In this document: piece by piece, positions 48,892-61,700 of the stretch
Position numbering within the stretch: position 1 is the stretch's first letter
Layout: every line of letters begins with the position of its first letter
Assembly: GCA_964247055.1 (NCBI GenBank)
Contig: OZ176058.1
Coordinates: 3,658,001-3,722,000, forward strand
Origin: Paragordius varius
Lineage: Eukaryota > Nematomorpha
Reading direction: 5' to 3'
DNA length: 64,000 nt
Made by a program: the position numbers and the translations under genes
Notes under the pieces: generated by a model
Told to the model about the DNA's origin: nothing
What the model saw: the letters and a program-made list of their open reading frames with translations, nothing else
Database searches by the model: none

Positions 48892-49169
48892 TACCATATA
48901 CAATTCGAATTTACTCTTGAACAATTTAAATGCACCCTAAAAATAAATTATGTGTTTTCGGGCTAATATAACTTATCATCAAAAATAAATTTCTTATGGC
49001 ATTTATTTTTTTCAGTATATTAATTTTGAACGAAATTTCCTTTATGAAAAATATACAAAAATTTTGGTAATTTTTAATCTTGAAAAACACATAATTTATT
49101 TTAGGGTGAATTTGAATTGTTTGAGGGTGAATTTGAATTGTTCAAGGGTGAATTGAATTGTAAATGGTA
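48892..49169. mobile_element. Family B MITE
   Basis: TA-flanked, from TACCATATACAATTCG to TTGTAAATGGTA, with the family core and three GGGTGAATTTG repeats on the right. Confidence 0.85.
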
Positions 49170-49212
49170 TATTATATACATAAACAGTATTAGTTTTTTT
49201 ACTATTTTCGTC

Positions 49213-49450
49213 ACAGTAAAAATAGATAAAACGTAAAAATTAAAGGACAAATATATTTTTCTAAAAGAAAATATAGTTTATAAACCTGATTTTTTTAAAA
49301 TACCCTCCACTTTAAGTCGCAAATTAATAATCGAGGAAATAAATTAATATACTTTTCAGAATTTCGTTAGGTAGCTCTATTAGAAATATTAAGATATAAA
49401 CTGTATTTTTAAAAAAATATTTATCTTATTAAATTTCAATATTCTCTGTG
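49213..49450. mobile_element. Family A MITE, diverged
   Basis: CAGTAAAAATAGATAAAACG at the left; the right arm is weakly preserved (TATCTTATTAAATTTCAATA). Confidence 0.55.
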
Positions 49451-49699
49451 GTTGTTGCACTCTAAAAATAATATTTTCTTTATAATATGTATTTTAAATT
49501 TATTTACTCAAAGTTGTATCAAGAACATAATTTTAATATAATTTCATAAAAACATTTTGAGTAATAAATTAAAGGGAAATCATGATTTTTTATCTGATTT
49601 TTTATAAAATAACCCTAACTATATAGTTTTTGGCTATTAAAAAATTGTAAATAATCTTATCATTATTAAATAATTTTTAATTATCCTTAATTATTACTT

Positions 49700-49843
49700 T
49701 TTGAATTTCACAATATATTTGACAAACTAGGTCTTCAATAAATTTTTGCAACAATGAATTAGCTGGTCATAAGCTATTAAAAAAAATTTTGGTAAAAAAA
49801 TTGACCCTCTTTTTTGCACACAATTTAATACACTGTGGTAAAC
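49700..49843. mobile_element. Family F end
   Basis: ACTAGGTCTTCAATAAATTT through GGTAAAAAAATTGACCCTC to TTTTTGCACACA matches 1430-1566 and 11630-11770 and, inverted, the left arm of 58778-59653. Confidence 0.65.
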
Positions 49844-49865
49844 GAGGGTTGGTTTTAATTAAATT

Positions 49866-50144
49866 TTAAACGAAATTATACGGACAAAAAATATAAAGAC
49901 ATATATTTTTTCCTAAAGACAACCATAATTTTAAAATCTTGATTATTAAATGTAACTGATTTTGTTTAACCTCAAAGTATAAAATAGTGAGAAATTGTTA
50001 ACGCTATCAGTAATGTATTTTACGATTGTAATTAAATCATTTTTATAGGATAGATTACGGCTTTAAAAGTATGGATGTCTCTTGAAAAAAAATTTGTCTT
50101 TATATTTTTACGTTTTTTTGTCCGTATAATTTCAATTTTTACTG
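49866..50144. mobile_element. Family A palindromic MITE
   Basis: AACGAAATTATACGGACAAA at the left (end worn) and TTCAATTTTTACTG at the right. Confidence 0.8.
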
Positions 50145-50940
50145 GTAATTAAACTTGAAATGAAATACATATAACATATGGGCCTTTACCCTTAAAATAT
50201 TTGATAGTGTTAAAACTCACATATAAAATTAATTCTATGAAAAATATCATTCCTGCAAACAAAATTTTTCAATTACATAATATATAATATATATATATTA
50301 TATAATTTATCGATTTTTTACCTTTTAAATTAGTGTTGTGTGTCTAAATTTATATCTATATTTATACGTTTAAATGAGACACACCAACGCAAAAATTAGG
50401 AAAAGGAAACCATTTTTCAGATATTATGATGTATCATTTTTGTGTCAGTCAGACTAAAATGGGGATGATACACTATCGATTTTATCTTTTTTTTAAAATT
50501 ATTTTTATCATAAATTGTTGAATTAATCTGATTTTTGGCTAATTATTTACTTTTAAAATTATTAAAAACTATCCACATTTGTATGTGAAAAACAAAATAT
50601 AGCTTTTTTGCATTTCCAATGCATTTTCACCTATATTTTGCTATGTGTTTTCTTTGGATTTTAGAATTTTATCGGAAAATGCATCTATCTTTTTTTGTTC
50701 CGATATATTAAATGTTTTTGCCAGAATATTAATTAAATATTAATTAAACTAATGTATCAATAATACATAACCCCAACGATGCTTTATTGCAGCCAATTTT
50801 ATATATTAACAAAATTATTTGGAATTGAAAAACTCATCTAAAACTATTGTATCTTACCGATAGAATTCTTTATATGAAATTCGTTCCTTGCACTAAAAAG
50901 GTAAAATATTTTGATTTTTTATAAATATAGTTTTAGAACT

Positions 50941-51223
50941 GCCGTAAAAATCATAATTTTACTATGACAAAACGTAAAAATATAAAGAAAATGGCAATCA
51001 TACTTTTTCAAACTTTACATTTTTCTCTATAAGCTATTCAATTACGGTGGTATTCTATTAAATTGATTGTTTTAGTAATATATATAACTAGTTCGCCTTT
51101 TGTTTTATTAAATAAAGAGTTATATTTAAAAAAATGAAGGTTTAAAAAGTATGGTTTTCGTTTAGTAAAAAATAAATGTTTTTATAATTTTCCGTTTTGT
51201 CCGTATAATTCCAATTTTTACTG
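50941..51223. mobile_element. Family A palindromic MITE
   Basis: GCCGTAAAAATCATAATTTT at the left; CCAATTTTTACTG then TA at the right. Confidence 0.8.
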
Positions 51224-51657
51224 TATTTAGAATTGCGTAGTTTTAAACGAAAATTCCATATAACAATCCATTTTAGCATTCCATTTCAATTTTATTTTAG
51301 CATTTGATATAGATTATTAAACTTGTAGTTATCAAAAATTCCTTTAACAATTTTCAATCATGATCTCAATAAAAATAAATTTTACATAAAAAGCCTAATT
51401 TTTAGTGTATAGTCAACATGATAACTATAAAAACCGGACACAGCTGATGTTTAAAATTAAAAAATAATTAAATTTATTAAACATACCATTTTACATAAAA
51501 TATAAAAAATTTAGCGACAAAATGTTTGAGATGTGGAAATTTCACTTTTGCTTACTAAAAAAGTACCCCCAATGTGTAGAATGCATGCATTTATTTTGCC
51601 TAATATCATATATATTTTTAAAAATGCCTGAATTGGAAATTATTTTAGAATATATAC

Positions 51658-51942
51658 AGTAAAAACTGATATTATAAGGACAAAACGTAAAAACATAAAG
51701 ACAAATATTTTTATATAAAAGACAACCATACTTTCAAAACTTATTTTTTCTTATATAAGCTATTTAGTACCAATTGTAAATTATAGAATTGATTATGTTA
51801 GTAATATTTATATCTCTTTTTGATACTTTGCCATTTAAAACACTGAGTTATATTGAAATAAATCAATATTTAAAAAGTAGGGTTTTAAAAAAAAATGTCT
51901 TTATATTTTCGTGTTTTGTCCGTATGATTTCAGTTTTACTCT
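51658..51942. mobile_element. Family A palindromic MITE
   Basis: TA then CAGTAAAAACTGATATTATA; ends GATTTCAGTTTTACT. Confidence 0.85.
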
Positions 51943-52411
51943 AAAATCCCTAACTATTATTAGATTTTAAAAACAAAGTTTTTTATACCAAACTAAAAGG
52001 GCTTTATACCATTCTTTTTAATCTATGTAATTTTAAAAACAGATAGAAATTTTCTTTCCTAACTTCAATATAACAATTAGATCTTTTTTAAATTCTATAG
52101 GCGTATATTTGCAAATATATAAATTTTTTTTGAAATATATTAATATCAGTAGGTTGACCCCTGAGTTGGTAATTACCCATTATTTAATTGAAAAAATTTA
52201 ACAAATGCTTTTTCTCAAGATAATACGCATTAATCAATGATTTATGAAATAAATAAAATTAATGAATTACTATTCTGGCCCTTTGCTATATTTTATCCAA
52301 AATTTTTGAATAATCCTAAACGATACATTATCCAAGACCAATTATTTTAATTACATAACTAATTTTTAAACATATTTAGCTTGTGATAAAAAGGGTAAAT
52401 ATTGAAATTTT

Positions 52412-52610
52412 ACAGTAGAGTATGTAAAAATTAAAAGGAAAATATTTTTTTAAAAGACATCCATTATTCTAAAATTACAATTTAGAAATAGTAATTACTT
52501 TGAATAGATATTTCTTATTTTACTAGCTATAATGATTTTTTATTGAAAAATCTAGTAAAAATGTATGACTGTTTTCAAGGGGATATTTGTCTTTTAATTT
52601 GACATTATTT
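52412..52610. mobile_element. Family A MITE, strongly diverged
   Basis: CAGTAGAGTATGTAAAAATT at the left with AAAAGACATCCATTATTCT; the right arm keeps GACTGTTTTCAAGGGG and ATTTGTCTTTTAATTT. Confidence 0.5.
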
Positions 52611-53031
52611 TAAAATTCTTTATTATAATATTAATTAATGGCAATTCGGGAAGATGTCAAAGCTTTAATATATATATATATATTATTTTGAGAAATACGA
52701 ATAAAAACCCAAATTATAAGGAATCGATGATAAACATTTTTCATAAAAATATACTAGTATAACCATATTTAAAAGCAAAAATATTAATTTAACTTATATA
52801 TGTTTGATTTTGGACCATGGCAAAAAGGGTAAAATGACTGCAAGCCGACATTATATCAAAAAAACTTTGATAGGAAAACTGTTTTAATGCGTACAGTATA
52901 TTGAAGTATAATGAGGCAAAATCATTTAAGGATAAATTTACAATATTCTTATGTATACAGAATAAATCTTGTTCCTTATCTTAAAAGATTACAGGATTCT
53001 TTCGTCTTTAAAATAATATATATTAATTAAA

Positions 53032-53260
53032 CAGTAAAAACTGAATTATACGGAAAGACAATTATATTTTATCAAAATACAAGCATACTTTTTAAAACAT
53101 TAATTTTTGCTATATAAAATTTAATTACAATCGTAAACTCATTCTAATTTGCAATTTAAATTATCAGTTATATTCAAAAAAAGATTCAAAAAATATGGTA
53201 GTCTTTTAAAAATATTTGTATTATATTTTACTTTTTGTCCGTATAATTTCAATTTTACTC
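53032..53260. mobile_element. Family A palindromic MITE
   Basis: CAGTAAAAACTGAATTATAC at the left; GTCCGTATAATTTCAATTTT at the right. Confidence 0.82.
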
Positions 53261-53866
53261 TTTATATTTATATATATGCGTGAAAACAATTTTAACAAAC
53301 GAATCTTTTGATTAATTGGGTTAATAGTTAAATCGTCATTGAATTTGGAAAAAGTGATTTAAGATTGTGGTTGTTCTTACAAAGCTTTAGAAATACTTGA
53401 ATACCTATACAAAATAAAGCAAAATTGTTTTTCATCGCCTATCTCTGGCTCTTATGATTTTTTAAAATTTTACCCTTTTTTTATCGGGATAAATGTTATC
53501 AGTCTTTTGGGGCTAATTCTAAAAAAATTTGATTTTTAGCTTTTTAATAATTTTGCTATATATTAACAAGGCCTTTTAGTTAAATGCCTTTTATAGCAAA
53601 AAATCAAAAGGTGCTTACTACTTTTTCATATGGACAATTACGATAAGATTAGATATATATCTTCCAAATAACTTGTATCCCCGAATCAAAATTGAATTAA
53701 GAATGCTGATATATTTTCTATCAGAATATTAATATTTCAGCAGGATATTTTATTTGTTTTAAGAAGAGAAGTAAGTCTCTAAATAACTCCTCTGCCCCAA
53801 AACCAAAAGCATAAAAAATCGCGATAAAGTAATAATTGGACCTCCTATTTTTGTCCTTTATATATA

Positions 53867-54118
53867 CAGTAAAAAGTGAAATTATACGGACAAAACGTAT
53901 AAATATAAAGATAAATACTAAAAGACAACCATACTTTTTAATTCTTAATTTATTTCATTATCATTTTTTTAAACTCCAAATAGTGAAATAGAGATATATA
54001 TCACTAACACAATCTTATCTATAATTTACGATTGTATCTAAATAGCATATTGTCTTTTAGATAAAAATATTTGTCTTTATATTTTTACCTTTTGTCCGTA
54101 TAATTTGAATTTTTACTG
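53867..54118. mobile_element. Family A palindromic MITE
   Basis: TA-flanked, from CAGTAAAAAGTGAAATTATA to GAATTTTTACTG, 252 bp. It ends about 190 bases before the palmitoyltransferase ATG. Confidence 0.88.
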
Positions 54119-54308
54119 TATTTATACGTTAATTGTGGACAAGATTCAGCAATAATTATTATATGAAATATTTCCCATTTAGATGTTTCTGACATATCCT
54201 AGCATTTATCATGCACTAAAAAGTGAGAACAACTGAGGACTAAAATATACATTAACCTCATAATATTAACCTCATTGGCTCACAATTATTAACAAAAGTA
54301 CCATTTCA

Positions 54309-57300
54309 ATGCATGCCCCTAATCAAACCATTAATAATAAAAATCAAAATCAAAATAAGCACTCCAAGAATGTTTCAAATATCCGAGCTTATGCAAGGAA
54401 AAATGGATGGTCTACGCCCATACACCCCTTTCAAATCCTTGCTTGGGTACTCACGCTCTTTTTTGGCATCATAGTTTTTGGTGTTTTGTGTGCCTCTTAC
54501 CCTCACCCCTGGAACATTATCTTTTATATTGTAAGTTTTATTTTATTTTTTTCAAATCCCGCTGAATAAAATCGGTAGAGTATTTATATAAGGGTAATTG
54601 GTGATTAATAAAGTGTAAAAAATTAAAAACATTTTTTATTAGTGTAAGTATGTTTTCAGTTTTTGTAGCCTCTTTATAATACCTATATTTTAATTGAAAA
54701 AAATTCAATAGAATGTAAGACAAAACACAAAAATGGAAAGGAATTATAAAATAATCCATATTTTTTAACAAAATTTAAACATAATATCGCTTAATTTAAT
54801 CATATAATTTATATAATACGAATTAAGGATTCAAAAATATAGTTTCGTCAAAATTTCAGCTTTTTTTCCATGTTTTATCTTAATTTTAGCGAAAATAGGT
54901 TATAATAATGACTGATGACCATAAAAGACGACATTTATAAGGCAATTTTTATAATTTGAGAATCAGTCAAAATATAGTTTTGACGTTTACAATTTTTATA
55001 AATTCTTCATTGTGACCTTTAATTACAGTAAAAACTGAAATTATATGGACCAAAACCTAAAAATATAAAGACAAATATTTTTTCCTAAAGATAACCTTAC
55101 TTTTTAAATCTTGATTTATTCAATACTCATTATTTTATGGCAAAGTCTTATATAGAGATATACATTATTAACACAATCAATTCTTTATTTTACAATTGTA
55201 ACTCAATAGCTTATATGAGAAAAACTAAGGTTTTAAAAAGTATAATTGTCTTTTAGATAAAAATATTTGCCTTAATATTTTTGCGTTTCGTCCAGAGTGT
55301 TATTTCAATTTTTACTGTAGTGTATATATAAAAAATTTAATCTATATTAGTTGATGGCTATCTTATTTTCAATCGTTATTGGTTCGATGCTGTGGGCTAC
55401 GAGCAAGGACCCGGCTGATCATAATGTTAAAGAAGAGATTAGTGTCATACTAAATAATACGCAAAATAGTAATAATAATATTCTGGATCAAGAGATCACA
55501 TTTTCCAATTTGGATATCAACCGATTAAGTTTGCCGCGTAAAGCAATCATTGCATTTAAAACTTGGATAGCTCAGGTATATTTATATAAACGATGTGCAA
55601 ATTTAGATTCAAATAAATTATTTTAAATGGGTTGTGCCAATACGCATTCCTAGTTATAAATTTTTATTTTAAATATTATAAATATAGTTTGAATAATATA
55701 AAAAGCAAAATCAACTTCTTATTATTTGAATGTAAAAGCTTTATATTTTTTTAAATAAAGTTTTTGTACTATAGATTAGGTAACATGTATTTCTTCAACT
55801 CAGTTACGAACGCGTTAATCAATGTTATTAATCAAAATAGTGTGCGAAAATTTAGCGTTTGACAAAAATGCTTTGGGATCATTACTTTAAAATCCCCGTA
55901 TAAAAATTTAAAGATTGCCTTTGATTTTTCTTCAAATTTGATTATTTTAGAGCATTTTATAAAAGTCGAAGCATATTTGAACATAATTAGATAGATTTTT
56001 TTGCAATTATTGATTTGCAATGCAGCCAATTTCACCTTACATAATATATAACGAACCAAAAACAACTCTCAAAAAATGAGGCTTACCTAGTTTTTCCATT
56101 CCAAGGCTAACGGGTTTACTTAAAAATATGAAAGTTAGAGGATTATTTGACCCATTTGTCACATTATGCATGTAAAGAAACTACTCTTAAATCTTTTTTT
56201 CAAAGAACAAGTTTAGTTGAATTATTAAACATTGTAAAACAAATAAAAGATTTTAAATTATATCAAAACATTAAATTTAAACAAAGAAATTTTTGATCAA
56301 CTATTTTTAGAACATAACTCAAAAGAAGACTAAAATAAAACTACCTCGCCAAGTGCCTAAACTTGATGTTCAAAAGTTTCCACATCCAATCATAAAAATG
56401 AGGGACCTCAAAGAACCTTCTCCCACTATGCAACCAACCACTGAAAGCAATGGTCACATTGTGGATAAAGGTTAGATAGATATGAAAATTATAAAACATT
56501 TATCCATAAAAACCCTCGATTCCATTTTAATAATCGATATAGCTTTTAGATGACACAAATAAAAAACTTTTTATTTTTTAAAATCTTAAATCTCATGAAA
56601 ACAGTAAATTCACTACGCCTTAAACTAAATCAAAAAAGGTTTATACTCATTAAGCATTGATATGCTCAATCTATAAAAAATTATATTTATACAATTTTCT
56701 TGCGGGAAAAAGGAAACCATCCAAATAAAAACTTGATTCCATTTTTATATTCTTCAAAAATGCTGTATATTTTATAATTATTTTTTCTATCTTTCAACCA
56801 TAATATATATATATATTTGCCAATTGTTTTAACGATTTAACAAAGTTATATGTTCGGTAAATATATGGATGTACAAATCTATCCATTAAGATAGACTCAA
56901 TATCACAATAAATCAAATATGTATTTTAATATCGCCTTGGGGTAATGAAGTGCTGACAAAAAACTGTATTGAATATCACAAATAAAAATATATGCTTTGT
57001 AATTATTGTTTTTTAGGTCAATTTCAATCTATATGATATATATATCATATCATATTATATTGTAATTTAGAATCAACGCTCATGTCACAAGAATCTCAAC
57101 AAATGTCTCAAATGCCGACCACGAGTCAACGTATTCAAACTTTAAAACCAAAAAAGCTAAAAACAGAGAAATCAAAGTCAAAAACGGAAAATTCTTATGG
57201 AGGCGAAGGAGAGGATGATCAGAAATCAGTGTATTTCTGTAATTTGTGTGACGTTTATGTGTCCCCAACATCAAAACATTGTCGCCAATGTAATAAATGT

Positions 57301-58742
57301 ATCGTGGGTTTTGACCATCATTGCCGATGGCTAAATAATTGCGTGGGTTCCCGTAATTACAAAGCTTTTTTGATTAGCGTAATTACTTCTTTCTTGGCGG
57401 TAGCCTTAATTTTTATCCTTTCACTCCTGGTAGTTTCAGTCTATAGTGCAGTCAACAATAGCCATAGACAGGTGCTACACATATTATAATAGATTTCTAT
57501 GCATTATTTTTTGTTGTATAAATCAATCGTTTATGTTGTAATTGAAGGTTTTGCTAAAGTTATGTAGCTGTATTTTCAAATATCTCTTTTTTACTTGTAT
57601 ATGATTATTGATTATTATAAAACTTGTTTTGTAAAATCAACTAACAGTATAAATTGAAATTATACGGACAAAACGTAAAAATATAATAAACATTTTTTTC
57701 TAAAAGACGACCATAATTTTTATATCTTCATTTTTTTAAATATAATTGATGCTATTATTATACTGAAAAGATAATAGAAATCTAAATTCATATACAATCA
57801 ATTAAGTGCGTTACGATTGTAATTATATGATTTTTATAGGATAAATTAATTAACAAAGTATGGTCGTCTTTTGTAAAAAAATATTTTTGCCTTAATATTT
57901 TTTTGTCCGTATATAGTTTCAGTTTTTAATGTAATTTTTTATAATTTATGCAAGGTACCCCTTTTAATATTCTTTATAGGATGTAAAAAATTTTGCGTAT
58001 TATTCTGTAAGGTAATGAAGGGATAATAAATTTGTCAAAACTATTTCCGTATAGATTGGATATCTCTTTCGTGGGCCAGCTATTGAGGATTGCATATTCC
58101 TGATTCATATTAAGGAACATTTTGGCGTTCGCTCCCGTTTTTCCATTACGAATGTCAGCAATTTTGAGAAATTCAATGCCAGTACCTATCAAAAATATAG
58201 GCGGATTATAGATTTGCCCTTCCTTCGATACTATCTTAGCGGTCGTCGACTGTATCAAAACTGTTTTGATTCTTTTCCAACCAGCAGTAATTATTCCCAT
58301 AATACAAATCTTACCAATGGTAATTTAAATGTTAACTATGGTAAAACGTTGGAACCCCAAACTTTTATACGTTTTTTAGTCCCAAGAGCCAATGTGTCCA
58401 GGGAATTTACCAATTATTTCCACATATACCAGCGAGACATTTCTCAGGACCTTTCAAAGCTTAATGATGACAATAATGCTATCCAACAACATGAAGAAAA
58501 TGGTTTGATAGTATCTTTAATGACATCGTCCGCAAAAAAACGTATATTTTATAAAGTTAAAACTATTTATTTGACAAACCACCATTCAAATATAAACCTC
58601 TAAATAACTTGGCTTATGGGGGTCATCATGGATTTCTCATAAGGTTTTTTAAAAGGGGTTATGATGCGAATTTTGAGCCATGCATCCCATATTCGGTATG
58701 ATTATTGGTTTAAAACTAAAGGGTTAGGTTTAATAATCTAAT

Positions 58743-58780
<38 letters not shown>

Positions 58781-61700
58781 TGTGTTCAAATAACTTTTAA
58801 CAAAAATTTTTTCACGAGATAGTTTATAATTTTGCCATACAAATTTTTATTTGTTGACGACCTAGTTTTTAAAATATTAAAAGAAAATTGAAAGTCGACA
58901 AAAAGTGAAAATTTAGAATAATTAAAAATGATAAATCTGAGATATTAAGATTTAAAATAGCCTATTATATAGTTAGGGTTTTTATTTTAACTCAGATTAA
59001 ATATTCTGTCTATAAGCTTAATTTTTTTAATTCTTTACTAGCTAAGCTCATTATTAAAACCTTAACATTTATATTTTATATAAAAATAACTTATTTATTA
59101 AAATTAATAAAATATTGTTTTTCGTTTTTTCATTTTTCTGTCATTTGGTTTTATGAGTGTATAATATATTTACTCTTTTATTTTGGAATCTTACATGAGC
59201 CGGAATCACAAAGTATATAAACTATAACAAAAAGGGGTTACATTTACGGTAACGTTTTAACACATATTAATATTTTTATGGTATATATATATATTTTGGT
59301 TAACATTCCACTACTTGTAAATCCTTTTTTGTAATAATTTATATACTTTGTAATTCTCAAGTGTGATTCCAAAATAAATATATTATACACTCATAAACCA
59401 GATGAACAAAAAAACGAAAAACAATATTTTATTTATTTTATATAAGTATTTTACTGTATAAAATATGAATATTAAGATTTTAATAGTGAGTTTAGATAGT
59501 GAATAATTTAAAAAAATTAGTCTATTATAGTAAATATGTCTAAGTACATTAATAGAAAACCCCCATTTTTGGTCTGAATTTTGTTAAAAACCCTAATTAG
59601 GGCAAATCAATTTCCTGTTCATATTTAAAATTACCCTCATATTGCACACAGTGATATATTTATATATGTGTATCGTTTTAAAAAAATAACAGTATTACCA
59701 TTGAATATGTCTCTTTGTAAATTCATCTTTACTCTATTTTCTATATAATTATGCCTTGTATGAACAGAAAACCTTTCTATTCCACTGACCGAAATGAACA
59801 ACGGAACAAATAAGGAAAATGTTTCTCAGCTAATGGAAGAAAGATGGGCCCAACTCAATGATTTTGAGGAAGCCATCCAAACCCAATTTGCAACGTTTTT
59901 TGGGCGTCGAATTTTTGTGACTTCTTGGATGGCCATACTTATAGTTTCAATGCTTTTGAGTGCGATCGCTTGTATTGTGTTGTGCCATTTACTCTCCTTC
60001 CATATATATATCAGTAAGTAATATTGATGTCAATTATGTTAAACTTCAGAGATTTTTTTATAAAAAAAGACGATTCTACTTTAAAATCTTAATATATCTT
60101 ATACAAGCTGTGTAATTACAATATATGAAACATATAATATAGTGTGTAAACATTCTATATCCCTATTTCCATTTTTTGGCTTAAAACTATAAATGGTACA
60201 TTTACAGCGTTTCAAAAAGTATAGGTTTCCTTTTTAAAATATTTTTTTCTGTATATTTTTAATTTTAACTGTATATGTAAGAAATGCTGAACTTAGGTTA
60301 AAAAACGGAATGATATAAATCCCATTTTTGGTTTCATAAGCGAAAAGATAAATGTTATGTACTACTGCAGTGCTATGATCGGTTACAAATTTAGGTTTAC
60401 TTGGGCTAAAAAAATTAGTTAAATTAAACAAAATTGATTTTAATTTTAACCGCGGTTGCATATTTACAAGGGGTTAGAGCAGTATTTTATTAAAAAAAGA
60501 TTTATATTATTGTAATTATAAATGCATTTAAGGAATATACAGTAAAAATCAAAATTATTAATAAGCCAAACATAAAAAGGAAAAGAATAAATGTTTTTTA
60601 TGATGAAAACGAATCATATTCTCGCTTTGGATTAATATATACGATGTAATAATTTGAATAAATTAAAAAAATATATGTTTCGCTCTATATTAGTCTTTAA
60701 AAGATATCTATTAACTGAAAATCAAATTTAGGTATGTTTCGGTTAAAGATATGATTAAAATTATTCACGGAAGATATAACATAAAACATATTTTTTTCAA
60801 AAGACCGACATGCTTTTGTAAAGCTTGGTTTCAGTCATAAGCAACATTTTTCAAGCAAACGCAACATTTTTGTTTAATGAAACGAAGCATTTTCCCCACA
60901 AAGACCAATGAAAAAATGATTCGTTTGCTTGAAAATGCGTTTGGTTGAAAAAAGTTGTCTTTGCTTAAAAAAATGTTGCGTTTTGAAAAAATGATGCTTT
61001 TGACGAAAAATGGTTTATTTATAATTTGAATAAATTATTGTGTATGATTATAATTACATTTCTAATTAGTAAGGTTTTAATAAATAAACATTTCAAAAAT
61101 AAAACTCTAATATTTTTACAATCTGTCTGGATAATTGAATTTTTACTGTTATTACTTCCCGTAAATATTTTGTTACTTTTTCAACTTATAATAAAATCTA
61201 TTTAACATTGTTGTGTAGATTACAAAGGAATTACTACATATGAATATATAAAACAAAAACAAGCAGAATTTTTCGGAGACAACCAAAATAATATCGCTAT
61301 AAGGAGCAATTCAAATCAATTACCTCGTCATGAATCAAACAAAACTAATGTCTTAAATAATAATCTGCCAATTGTCAAGCCAGAACCTAGACGAGATATC
61401 GTTGAAAATGCAACTAATATTAATATACTGCCAGATATTAAGACACTAAAAGCACAAACTTTGGAAGAAACTAAGAACCCCGGAAAAAAGTGTCAATTTC
61501 AAACTACCAATCACACAGTTTTGCAAGACAAAACCCTTTCCGGCAATCCGAATTTAACAAATTTATCTAATGGTGAAAAGGATTCAAGCATCATAAACAC
61601 CAAAAATATGGAACAGAAAGAAAATGGGAATGAGTCATATTATTTCTTTGAAGATAATCCACAACTTAAAGAATTAGATCCAAAGTTTCAAAAGATTCAA

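Larger units (their letters stand above)
42930..54308. other. Intergenic region between elongase and palmitoyltransferase genes
   Basis: I see no host gene. It is filled with about 17 family A MITEs (listed separately), one family B copy, a family F end (about 49700-49843), a decayed LINE tail (minus strand, 47760-48230) and a hAT-like right end near 48854. Open frames such as 43183-43745 lie inside MITE arms. Confidence 0.7.

Noticed and set aside
57974-58300. A 108-residue minus-strand frame
   Set aside because: It overlaps the proposed palmitoyltransferase exon 5, whose + strand fits phase, sequons and topology; the minus frame shows no recognisable family.
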